Shown here: one piece after another, positions 56,988-64,000 of the stretch
Layout: every line of letters starts with the position of its first letter
How positions within the stretch are numbered: the first letter of the stretch is position 1
Assembly (NCBI RefSeq): GCF_036226365.1
Contig: NZ_CP108462.1
Coordinates: forward strand, 4,400,501-4,464,500
From: Streptomyces sp. NBC_01262
GTDB lineage: Bacteria; Actinomycetota; Actinomycetes; Streptomycetales; Streptomycetaceae
Direction of reading: 5' to 3'
Length of the DNA: 64,000 bases
Made by a program: the position numbers and the translations under genes
Notes under the pieces: model-generated
What the model was told of the DNA's origin: nothing
Database searches by the model: none
What the model saw: the letters and a program-made list of their open reading frames with translations, nothing else

Positions 56988-57041
56988 GGCTACGAGGTTA
57001 TCCCCCGCCCGGCCCCGGCCCGGCCCCCGCTCAGGCCCCGC

Positions 57042-57842
57042 TCAGCCGAGTCGTTCCCAGGTCCAGGTCGTGCCGATCTCCAGCGGCTCGATGGGCGTGA
57101 CCAGGTGGGGGAGGCTGTTCAGGCCGTTCGGCGGGCCCGACTGCGGCTCCACGCAGAACGCTTCGGGCTGCTCGTCGTACAGCACGACCCACTCGGCGGG
57201 GCTGGTGACGCGGAGCCTCAGCTCACCCGGCCAGGTGAGGGTGACGTCCACGCCGTCCGGCATGCCGAAGCAGTCGTCCCAGGGGCGCGGCTTCGGGTCG
57301 ATCCGGCGGCCGGTGGGGAGGTGGTTCTCGCCGCGCTCCTCCTGCCAGCCGGGGGTGAAGGACGGCTCCGCGTCCTGGCCGCCCTGTCCCAGGTTGCGCA
57401 GGAACCACGGGTGCCAGCCGGCCTGCGCCGGGAACGAGTCGCCGTACGTCTCCACACCGAGGGTGAGGGTGACGGCGTTCTCCCCGAGCTCGAAGAGCTG
57501 GGTCACCCGGCCGGGGTAGGGCCACGGCTCGGCGAGGTCGTAGTAGAAGCCGGCGGTGGTGTCGGTGGCCCCCGGCGCGGACTGCCACGCGGTGTTGCGG
57601 CCGGTGCCGTGGATCGCGTGCGGGCCGGCGTCCAACGGCATCTGGTGGACGGTGTCGCCGTTGCGGAAGCGGCCGTTCTCGGTCCGGCCGCACCACGGGA
57701 CCATCGGGAAGGCGCCGTAATGGCTGCCCTGGCGGAGGAGTTCGACGCCGTCCACGGTGAGCGAGCCGATCCGGCAGCCGTTCTCCGGAAGGACCGTCAG
57801 GGTCGCGCCGCCGGCGCTCAGTACGCGAGTTTGGTCAGCCAC
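57042..57842 (-). CDS. Aldose 1-epimerase-family protein
   Basis: 266 residues from ATG 57842. Beta-sandwich galactose mutarotase family: LTVLPENGCRIGSLTVDGVELL at the start, FPMVPWCGRTENGRF, DAGPHAIHGTGRNTAWQ with a catalytic His, a second His in AGWHPWFLR, and the late Glu in FCVEPQSGPPNGLN. It probably interconverts sugar anomers; the specific sugar is not evident. It sits between pyrE and the CoxG-like gene on the same strand, with 54 bases to pyrE. Confidence 0.85.
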   Translation of the reverse strand: MADQTRVLSAGGATLTVLPENGCRIGSLTVDGVELLRQGSHYGAFPMVPWCGRTENGRFRNGDTVHQMPLDAGPHAIHGTGRNTAWQSAPGATDTTAGFYYDLAEPWPYPGRVTQLFELGENAVTLTLGVETYGDSFPAQAGWHPWFLRNLGQGGQDAEPSFTPGWQEERGENHLPTGRRIDPKPRPWDDCFGMPDGVDVTLTWPGELRLRVTSPAEWVVLYDEQPEAFCVEPQSGPPNGLNSLPHLVTPIEPLEIGTTWTWERLG

Positions 57843-57864
57843 GGAACAAACCCTAGAGGACCGG

Positions 57865-58713
57865 TCACCGCCGGCGCCGCAGTACCCGCCCTACGACCAC
57901 GGCTCCCGCGATCAGTACGGCCGCCGCCGGGGCCGCCCAGCGCAGCGTCGCCGTCGCGGAGGCCGGCTCCGGCGCCGGTACGGGGGCGTAACGGCCGCGC
58001 GGCGGGGCGTGGTCGACCTCTTCGGCGCTGCGGCCGATCATCGTGCGGCGCGCGTGCGCGGCCTCGGCGGGCGGTTCCGAGCCCGGGTCGACGGGTTCGA
58101 GGTCGAGGGAGTCCAGGGGGTTGTCGAGCGAGTCGTCCAGGGGGTCCAGCTCCGCCGCGCTCTCCGGGACGGTGACGCCTTCGGGGAGCGCCTCGTCCTC
58201 GGCGTCGGCGTCGTCCCCGGCGTCCCCGGCGTCCCCGGCGTCCCCGGCGTCCGCGGCTTCCTCGGCCTCCGGAAGGTCCGTGGTCAGCGTGCCCACGAAT
58301 CGGTCCAGCAGCCGGTGGCCCGCGGCTTCCGCCGTACCCGGCTCGAACTCGGCCAGCCGTCCGCCGTCCGCCTGCACGGTGCCGCTGAAGGTGAGCAGGG
58401 TCCCGGTCCCGCCCTCGGCGGGCTCAAGGCCGATCTCGATCGCGAGCTTCACCGCGCCCGTGCCCCGGGCCTCGGTCGCCTCCGCCTCGGCCGTGAAGCG
58501 GTCGGTGCCGCCCGCCGCGAGGCGGAGCGTCCCGCGGTACGTGATCGTCGATCCGCCGATACGGAGGCGGAGCCGGCCGGTGATCGCGTCCTCCTCGGCC
58601 TCCGCGCCCGCCTCCTGCTGCAGGCCCGGTACGGACCGGGCGACCCGGGCGTGGTCGGCGAGGGCCTGCCGGATCGCTTCGGCGGGAAACGGAACGAACA
58701 CCTCATGGTCCAT
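57865..58713 (-). CDS. SRPBCC (CoxG-like) family protein with C-terminal membrane anchor
   Basis: 282 residues from ATG 58713. The N-terminal ~145 residues show the CoxG/START-like pattern FPAEAIRQALADHARVARSVPGLQQE, LRLRIGGSTITYRGTLRL, LTFSGTVQADGGRLAEFE and LLDRFVGTLTTDL. A low-complexity acidic spacer follows with an AGD repeat encoded by a four-fold 9-base repeat (58214-58250). A single membrane helix (AAPAAAVLIAGAVVVG) and Arg-rich end close the protein. It probably binds a lipid or hydrophobic ligand while anchored in the membrane. Ligand unknown. Confidence 0.8.
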   Translation of the reverse strand: MDHEVFVPFPAEAIRQALADHARVARSVPGLQQEAGAEAEEDAITGRLRLRIGGSTITYRGTLRLAAGGTDRFTAEAEATEARGTGAVKLAIEIGLEPAEGGTGTLLTFSGTVQADGGRLAEFEPGTAEAAGHRLLDRFVGTLTTDLPEAEEAADAGDAGDAGDAGDDADAEDEALPEGVTVPESAAELDPLDDSLDNPLDSLDLEPVDPGSEPPAEAAHARRTMIGRSAEEVDHAPPRGRYAPVPAPEPASATATLRWAAPAAAVLIAGAVVVGRVLRRRR

Positions 58714-58780
58714 GCCGAAGGAGCCTAATCGGCGGCGGCACGGTTCGGGGTCTTTTCGCGGTCGCCCTTCCCCACGCCCC

Positions 58781-60229
58781 CTAAAGGCGCGGCCGCATCA
58801 GCGTCGACGGCGGGAAGTCGCGCTCCGGAGCACGCAGCGGGCGGAACGTGACGCCGGGCAGGTGGAGGTGGGGCGGGGTGGCTGCGGCGAGGTCGAGGCC
58901 GCCGGGGGTGGGAGGGCCGCCGGGGGCGTAGGGGAGGGTGTGCAGGCCGGCGGCCCGAAGGGTGGCGTCGAGGGTCCACAGATCGCCCGGGGCGTGGACG
59001 GCGAGGCGGCCGCCGGGGGCGAGGGCGCGGGCGGCGAGGCCGAAGAACTCCTGGGAGTAGAGCTTGGCGCTGCGGGAGAGGCAGGGGTCGGGGAGGTCCA
59101 CCAGGACGACGTCGTACGGGCCACGATGGGCGCGGAGCCAGTCGAAGGGGTCGGCGGGGGCGGCGTGGACGCGCGGGTCGAGGAAGGAGTGACGGTTCAG
59201 CAGGGCGAGGCCGGGGTCCGTGCGGGCGATCCGCATCAGGCGGCCGTCGGAGTCGACGACGGTGGCGGAGCGCACGTCCCGGTAGCGCAGCACCTCGCCC
59301 AGGGCGATCCCGTCGCCGCCGGCGATGACCAGCACCCGCGCCCGGGGCCCGGCCATCGCGGGGTGGACGAGGGCCTCGTGGTAGCTCAGGCGCAGCCGGC
59401 CGTCGAGGTAGAGCCGGCGCGGGCCGCGGGTGACGACGACCTCCTGGACGGCGGTCTGGGCGGCCAGGGTGACGTCGCCGCCGTACAGCGCGTGGCGGGC
59501 GGCCCGCTCGAAGGGGCCGGAGGCCAGCGCGGCGGTGGCCAGCACGGCCAGCACAGCGAGGTTGACGAGCAGCACACGGACCCGGGCCCGCGGGGTGAGG
59601 TCGCTGCGGAACAGCCACAGGACGATGATCCCGCCGGCGGCGGCGTTGACCGCGCCGGTGACGAGGGCGCCGGTGAGCTGGCCCAGCAGCGGCAGCAGCA
59701 GGAAGGGGAAGGCGAGCCCGCCGGCCAGGGCGCCCACGTAGTCGGCGGCGAACAGGTCGGCGACCGCGCCACCCGCGTCCTGGCGGCGGATCCGCTGGAT
59801 GAGGGTCATGAGCAGCGGCACCTCGGCGCCGATGAGCACCCCGATCGCGAAGGCGAAGACGGTCATCGCGGGGCGCGACTGGCCGAGCCAGGCGAAGCTC
59901 GCGTACAGCGCCATGACCGACAGCCCGCCGATGAGTGCGAGGGCCGCCTCAAGGGTGGCGAAGGCGGCGGCCGCCACCAGGCGCAGCCGCTTGGCCAGCA
60001 GCGAGCCGACGCCCATTGCGAAGACCATGACGGACAGCACGACGGACGCCTGTGTGACGGTGTCGCCCACCAAGTAGGAGGCGAGGGCGATCAGTTCGAG
60101 CTCGTACACCAGCCCGCACGCCGCACACACGAACACCGTCACCAGCACCAGCGCACGGGCCGACCCGGCGGCGACCGGCAGGCGGAGCCGGCGGTCGCGA
60201 GCGGGGCGGATGTGGGACTGGTCGATCAC
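58781..60229 (-). CDS. Spermidine-synthase-like multipass membrane protein
   Basis: 482 residues from GTG 60229; GTG 60274 is an alternative. Seven or so hydrophobic segments fill residues 15-255 (including [27 protein letters not shown] and [23 protein letters not shown]). A soluble SAM-binding Rossmann domain follows: [41 protein letters not shown] and [21 protein letters not shown]. The GGDG and DxDP patterns are those of polyamine synthases. Membrane-fused versions are common in actinobacteria and their product is not established. It precedes the CoxG-like gene on the same strand. Confidence 0.88.
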   Translation of the reverse strand: MIDQSHIRPARDRRLRLPVAAGSARALVLVTVFVCAACGLVYELELIALASYLVGDTVTQASVVLSVMVFAMGVGSLLAKRLRLVAAAAFATLEAALALIGGLSVMALYASFAWLGQSRPAMTVFAFAIGVLIGAEVPLLMTLIQRIRRQDAGGAVADLFAADYVGALAGGLAFPFLLLPLLGQLTGALVTGAVNAAAGGIIVLWLFRSDLTPRARVRVLLVNLAVLAVLATAALASGPFERAARHALYGGDVTLAAQTAVQEVVVTRGPRRLYLDGRLRLSYHEALVHPAMAGPRARVLVIAGGDGIALGEVLRYRDVRSATVVDSDGRLMRIARTDPGLALLNRHSFLDPRVHAAPADPFDWLRAHRGPYDVVLVDLPDPCLSRSAKLYSQEFFGLAARALAPGGRLAVHAPGDLWTLDATLRAAGLHTLPYAPGGPPTPGGLDLAAATPPHLHLPGVTFRPLRAPERDFPPSTLMRPRL

Positions 60230-60351
60230 CCCTGAACGGTATGTCAGGTTTGCGGCGTAACTCGTCACCCACAAGGGTGGGATACGCGCATTCGAGGGCG
60301 GATTCGGACGCGGGTGTGGAAGGCGCCGCGGAACGGCGTCACGGAACGGCT

Positions 60352-60876
60352 CTACTCACCGTATGGAAGTGCGCTGAGCCGCGAGCGAGTCGCCACGAGG
60401 CGGTTTTCCTGCGGATAGGCGTGCCAAGTGCGCCAATGGACGCTGCCGTTGCCGTATTGGACGAGCATCGCGGTGAACGCGTGCGGATCGCCCGGAAACG
60501 TTCCCGCCAGCCCGTTCGGGTGATCGGCGACCAGCGCCAGCAGTTCCTGGGCGCGTCCGGCGAAGGAGCCCCGGGACAGGGTTTCGATGCGCGCCGCGAA
60601 TTCGTAGTCCCAGCCGGCGACCCGCTTGGCCACCCCGAAGGGGAGCGGGGTCGTACTGCCCTTCATACAGGCCACGGTCTCCGAGCAACGGCCGCGCGGA
60701 GAGTCGAGAATCACCTGGTGGGAGGCGCCGAGCAGGCGCATCTGGACCTCTACGCCGTCGGTGGCGTCGAGACCCCGGTCAAGGACGGCGAGCGCGGGCA
60801 GCGCGTCCTTGCCCAGACACCAGGCCAGATCTCCGGCGCGGGTGTCGGTATAGGCGGTCTGGAGGGTGGTGAGCAT
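60352..60876 (-). CDS. DUF2617 family protein
   Basis: 174 residues from ATG 60876, with GGAG eight bases upstream. Features [84 protein letters not shown] and [15 protein letters not shown] are DUF2617. Conserved in Streptomyces; no activity is known. Its leader carries a long polypyrimidine tract. Similar genes commonly neighbour the spermidine-synthase-like membrane protein, as here. Confidence 0.9.
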   Translation of the reverse strand: MLTTLQTAYTDTRAGDLAWCLGKDALPALAVLDRGLDATDGVEVQMRLLGASHQVILDSPRGRCSETVACMKGSTTPLPFGVAKRVAGWDYEFAARIETLSRGSFAGRAQELLALVADHPNGLAGTFPGDPHAFTAMLVQYGNGSVHWRTWHAYPQENRLVATRSRLSALPYGE

Positions 60877-61196
60877 GGGTCGGCTCCGCAAGCACGCAAT
60901 GAGGGCGAGGAGAGGTGAGGAGAGGAGAGATGACGAGAGATGTCGAGATGGTGAGGCGAGGTGATGGGTCGACCCGCACCTGTGGGGATCATCGTCCGTC
61001 GGCTCGTGCCCACGATGGTTCGGGGGTCGGTGAATACGCAATCATGAAATGCGCGGTGCCCTCAGCTCTTTTACCCATCTACGGCCGCTTTACATCCCCA
61101 AGGACGCGTAATGGTTCAGATGTTTGCGCTATGACGCCCGGCGAGTGAGTTGACCCGCCGGGCGCATATGCGAATAGGCATGGGCTGCTCGCAAAT
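60877..61196 (-). other. Leader region with polypyrimidine tract and a terminator
   Basis: 320 bases without a gene. On the minus strand 60900-60960 is nearly pure pyrimidine, a series of CTCTCCTC-type repeats, in the presumed DUF2617 leader. Further left of the next gene a 9-bp perfect stem (CGCCCGGCG at 61135-61143, complement 61156-61164) ends the minus-strand gene at 61197. The remainder is AT-richer and has no open frame of note. Confidence 0.55.
61135..61164 (-). terminator. Hairpin after the Gly/Cys-rich membrane protein gene
   Basis: CGCCCGGCG (61135-61143) and CGCCGGGCG (61156-61164) form a perfect 9-bp stem about 33 bases past the stop codon at 61197. No T-run. Confidence 0.6.
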
Positions 61197-61469
61197 TCAG
61201 CTGCTTCCGCAACCGCCTCCGCCACCACACGAGGACCCGCCCCCGCACGACGAGTGCCCCCCGCCGCAGGAGTGGCCTCCCCCGTGGCCTCCCCCGTGGT
61301 GGCCGCCTCCCCCGCCGTCCGACGAGCCGCCGCCGTCCCCGGCCCACCAACTGCCTGCCGACGCCGCGCCGCTGCCGTAACCCCGGCGGCTCCCCCGCAC
61401 CGCCCGGCGCACCGCCCGCAGCACCGACAGGACGATCAGTGCGGCAAAAACGATCAGGAATATCTCCAT
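61197..61469 (-). CDS. Small membrane protein with Gly/His/Cys-rich tail
   Basis: 90 residues from ATG 61469. An N-terminal hydrophobic helix (MEIFLIVFAALIVLSVL) is followed by a short Arg-rich region (RAVRRAVRGSRR). About 50 residues of almost only Gly, Ser, His and Cys follow: HHGGGHGGGHSCGGG, then spaced CGGG and SSCGGG units, ending CGSS. Four Cys and five His in that tail could bind several metal ions. Streptomyces carry similar Gly-rich one-helix proteins with no function assigned. It stands alone with its own terminator, divergent from the aminotransferase. Confidence 0.75.
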   Translation of the reverse strand: MEIFLIVFAALIVLSVLRAVRRAVRGSRRGYGSGAASAGSWWAGDGGGSSDGGGGGHHGGGHGGGHSCGGGHSSCGGGSSCGGGGGCGSS

Positions 61470-61635
61470 CTCCCGACCCCCCCTTTCCTTGCAGTTCTCG
61501 TACGTGGGACGGTCATGCCCCCGGCCGGTCCGGGCCAAAGCAGAGTTGAGGAAGTCCAGAGGTTCGGCGCTCATCGTCTACGGTTCAGGGAGAGCCGCGG
61601 GCGGCGCAGTAAGGGACACGTAGGGAGCACAAGCC

Positions 61636-62820
61636 ATGGAAGCAAGGCCGTATCTGAACCGCAGCCTCGCGGGCTTCGGGACGACGATCTTCGCGGAGAT
61701 GTCCGCGCTGGCCCTGAGCACGGGCTCCATCAACCTCGGCCAGGGCTTCCCCGACACCGACGGCCCCGCCGAGATCGCCGAAGCGGCCATCCGCGCCATC
61801 CGCGAGGGCAAGGGCAACCAGTACCCGCCCGGCCCCGGCATCCCCGAGCTCCGTACCGCCGTCGCCGAGCACCAGCAGCGGCGGTACGGGCTCACGTGGG
61901 ACCCGGACACCGAGGTGCTGGTCACCGCGGGCGCCACCGAGGCCATCGCGGCCGCCCTGCTCGCCCTGCTGGAGCCCGGCGACGAGGTCATCGCCCTGGA
62001 GCCGTACTACGACTCGTACGCGGCCTGCATCGCCATGGCCGGCGGCGTGCGCGTACCCGTCACGCTGCGCCCCGACGGGGACACCTTCGCCCTGGACCTG
62101 GACGAGCTGCGGGCCGCCGTCACGCCCCGCACCCGCCTCATCCTCCTCAACACCCCGCACAACCCCACCGGCACCGTGCTGAGCCGCGCCGAGCTCACGG
62201 CGGTCGCCGAGCTGGCCGTTGAGCGCGATCTCCTGGTCGTCACCGACGAGGTCTACGAGCACCTGGTCTTCGACGGCGAGCACATCCCGCTGGCCACCCT
62301 GCCCGGGATGCGCGGGCGCACCGTCACCATCGGCTCGGCCGGCAAGACCTTCTCCTTCACCGGCTGGAAGGTCGGCTGGGTCACCGCGATCCCGGAGCTA
62401 GTCGGCGCCGTCCGCTCGGCCAAGCAGTTCCTGACCTACGTGGCCTCCGGCCCCTTCCAGTACGCCGTCGCCGAGGCCCTGCGCCTGCCCGACTCCTACT
62501 TCGCGGACTTCCACGCCGACATGAAGGCCAAGCGCGACCTGCTGAGCGCGGGCCTGGCCGACGCGGGGTTCACCGTCTTCCGGCCCGCCGGCACCTACTT
62601 CGTCACCACCGACATCCGCCCCCTCGGCGAGACGGACGGCTTCGCCTTCTGCCGGACCCTGCCCGAGCGGGTCGGCGTCGTGGCCATCCCGAACGCGGTC
62701 TTCTACGACCACAAGGCGGCCGGGGCCCCGTATGTGCGCTTCGCCTTCTGCAAGCAGGAGTCCGTGCTGTCCGAAGCCGTCTCCCGGCTGGGGAAGCTGA
62801 GGGGCTCCGGCTCAGTCTGA
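61636..62820 (+). CDS. PLP-dependent class I/II aminotransferase
   Basis: 394 residues from ATG 61636. Fold-type I aminotransferase: INLGQGFPDTDGP, NQYPPGPGIPELRTAVAEH, TAGATEAIAAALLALLEPGDEVIALEPYYDSY, NTPHNPTGTVL, DEVYEHLVFDGEH, and Schiff-base Lys in GSAGKTFSFTGWKVGW. The GQGFPD start and the PYYDSY segment are shared by kynurenine aminotransferases and methionine/glutamine-type enzymes. A kynurenine role is tempting since a TDO operon lies 14 kb away, but sequence alone cannot decide. Convergent with the GH26 gene, overlapping by 9 bases. Confidence 0.92.
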   Translation: MEARPYLNRSLAGFGTTIFAEMSALALSTGSINLGQGFPDTDGPAEIAEAAIRAIREGKGNQYPPGPGIPELRTAVAEHQQRRYGLTWDPDTEVLVTAGATEAIAAALLALLEPGDEVIALEPYYDSYAACIAMAGGVRVPVTLRPDGDTFALDLDELRAAVTPRTRLILLNTPHNPTGTVLSRAELTAVAELAVERDLLVVTDEVYEHLVFDGEHIPLATLPGMRGRTVTIGSAGKTFSFTGWKVGWVTAIPELVGAVRSAKQFLTYVASGPFQYAVAEALRLPDSYFADFHADMKAKRDLLSAGLADAGFTVFRPAGTYFVTTDIRPLGETDGFAFCRTLPERVGVVAIPNAVFYDHKAAGAPYVRFAFCKQESVLSEAVSRLGKLRGSGSV

Positions 62821-63969
62821 GCGACCGTCCGGAACCTTGGTGAGCGTGAGGGTTTTGACGCCCTTACGGAAAGCGTGCCGGGCAGCAGACGTGGAGGTGA
62901 ACGTCCAGTCCGCGCCACCGCCCTGGGCACGGGTGTACTGGAACCAGACGAAGCCGATCACGTCCGGATGGCTCTTCAGCCAGGGGAACAGGCTGGCGGT
63001 CCACGCCGCCTTCTGGGCACCTGGCTGGGAGCCGGTCTCGGTGATGAGGAGCGGCCGCTCGGTGAAGGCGCGCATCCTGGTGAGCGTCGGGTCGAGCAGC
63101 TGCTTCGCCGTCCGCTCGCCGACGTCGTAGGCGGAGATGCCGAGCCAGTCGACGTAGGCATCGCCCGGGTAGAGGGACTTGAGGCTCACCGGGTCGGCGC
63201 CGCGCAAGGTGTTCGGGGACCAGATCCAGATCACGTTGTCCGCACCGGCCCGGCGGAAGATGTCGTGAATGTGCTTCCAGGCGGCCTTGTACTGGCCGGG
63301 CTTGTTGACGCCGTTGCGCTCGGCCCAGGGGTACCAGTGGCCGTTCATCTCGTGGCCGAAGCGCAGGCCCACGGGCCAGCCGTTCTCCTTGACCGCCTTG
63401 GCAAAGGTCTTGATGTAGGCGTCGTGTTTGCCGTCGATGATGGTGGCGAGGGAGTACTCGGGCTGCTGGGTGCCCTTGGCCCTGCCGGCCCAGGGTTCCC
63501 AGGAGATGACCGGTAGGGCGTTCTGACCGTAGGCGGCCCGGATGACTCCCGGGTCGAAGCCCTTCGTCCAGTTGACGAAGTACTGGACCATGTTGGGCGC
63601 GGTCCCGCCCGCGTCCTTGGTGATCCCGGAGAGCACCGAGGACCGCCACGGTGCGTCAGGGGCGGCGACCCCGAAGTACTTGGACCCCTTCGGCGGGGTG
63701 AGGAGCGCCGCCTTGCCGGGGATGGTGACCGTCGGGGTCGGCGAAGCAAGGGTCACGCTCGTGCCCGCGGGCTGGGCGGCACGGTTGTTCCCACCGCCGC
63801 CGAGCTCATACGCGCCCACACCGATCACCAGCGCGGCGACCAGGCCCAGGCCTGCGACGGCGAGCCTTGTACGCCCCGTCCCGCTGCCCGGATTCCGCCC
63901 GCCGTCATCGGTGTGCTCGGTGTGCTCGGTGTGCTCGTCGGCCTCGGCCTCATCGGTGGGGTCGGGCAT
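62812..63969 (-). CDS. Membrane-anchored GH26-type glycoside hydrolase (beta-mannanase-like)
   Basis: 385 residues from ATG 63969, with GGAGAGA upstream. An N-terminal cytoplasmic part containing a short EHTEHTEHT repeat and one membrane helix (about 34-55, GLGLVAALVIGVGAYEL) precede a short Thr/Ser/Pro linker. A (beta/alpha)8 domain of family GH26 follows: RFGHEMNGHWYPW with acid/base Glu207, DNVIWIWSPNT, WLGISAYD and ITETGSQPG with nucleophile Glu311. It should act on a beta-mannan or related glycan outside the cell while anchored. The 3' end overlaps the convergent aminotransferase by 9 bases. Substrate not certain. Confidence 0.88.
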   Translation of the reverse strand: MPDPTDEAEADEHTEHTEHTDDGGRNPGSGTGRTRLAVAGLGLVAALVIGVGAYELGGGGNNRAAQPAGTSVTLASPTPTVTIPGKAALLTPPKGSKYFGVAAPDAPWRSSVLSGITKDAGGTAPNMVQYFVNWTKGFDPGVIRAAYGQNALPVISWEPWAGRAKGTQQPEYSLATIIDGKHDAYIKTFAKAVKENGWPVGLRFGHEMNGHWYPWAERNGVNKPGQYKAAWKHIHDIFRRAGADNVIWIWSPNTLRGADPVSLKSLYPGDAYVDWLGISAYDVGERTAKQLLDPTLTRMRAFTERPLLITETGSQPGAQKAAWTASLFPWLKSHPDVIGFVWFQYTRAQGGGADWTFTSTSAARHAFRKGVKTLTLTKVPDGRSD

Positions 63970-64000
63970 CGATCTCTCCAACGTGACCTACTCCGCGCTC

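Noticed and set aside
58200-58260. Tandem GTCCCCGGC repeat as a CRISPR-like array
   Set aside because: It is a four-copy 9-base coding repeat giving Ala-Gly-Asp, with no spacers.

Overview
The window is high-GC actinobacterial DNA, almost certainly a Streptomyces chromosome core region. The evidence is a 68-residue BldC, a valine dehydrogenase (Vdh), Lsr2, DUF3073/DUF3151/DUF2617 proteins, mycothiol-dependent enzyme relatives, many GTG starts, and LL-DAP-type actinobacterial housekeeping genes. No large phage or plasmid is visible. The only transposon-like items are one 186-bp MITE and a 16-bp end-like remnant.

Layout. 1-5.4 kb: a DEAD-box helicase (cut by the window edge), a lipoprotein, a crcB-DUF190-crcB fluoride-exporter operon, a mini zinc peptidase and a membrane phosphoesterase. 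5.4-11.1 kb: tRNA-Glu, -Asp and -Phe, hrpA, a second identical tRNA-Asp with duplicated flanks, and a His-rich secreted protein. 11.4-15.2 kb: bldC, a conserved unknown, vdh, and a DUF3073 gene enclosed by a ~140-bp inverted repeat. 15.2-32 kb: the de novo purine genes purM-purF, purL-purQ-purS, purC and purD, all on the minus strand. Two paralogous membrane proteins, a mycothiol-type enzyme, lsr2 and three tRNA-Gly genes are interspersed among them. purA follows at 36-37 kb. Together these encode most steps from PRPP to SAICAR, plus adenylosuccinate synthesis; palindromes in front of purS and purF may mark shared control.

32-44.7 kb: a SLATT protein, a MITE, a GntR regulator with a class III aminotransferase, a diacylglycerol-kinase-like protein, a GbsR-type regulator divergent from an ABC exporter, a P450 and a NarL-type two-component system. 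44.8-47.7 kb: a three-gene tryptophan-to-anthranilate operon (TDO, kynureninase, formylkynurenine formamidase). 47.9-53.8 kb: an electron-transfer operon (ferredoxin, NuoF-like, ferric-reductase-like membrane protein, ApbE, small anchored protein) preceded by an OmpR-type two-component pair. 54-64 kb: DUF2231, DUF3151, class II aldolase, pyrE, aldose epimerase, a CoxG-like protein, a spermidine-synthase-like membrane protein, DUF2617, a Gly/His/Cys-rich membrane protein, a class I aminotransferase and a GH26 glycosidase.

The most unusual items are: (a) a tRNA-Gly(UCC) whose T-arm lacks GTPsiC and whose D-loop lacks G18G19, as in glycyl-tRNAs dedicated to cell-wall synthesis; (b) an ApbE operon in which the expected FMN-accepting domain is missing; (c) the large inverted repeat around DUF3073; and (d) duplicated pieces of tRNA-Asp that look like an integration scar.
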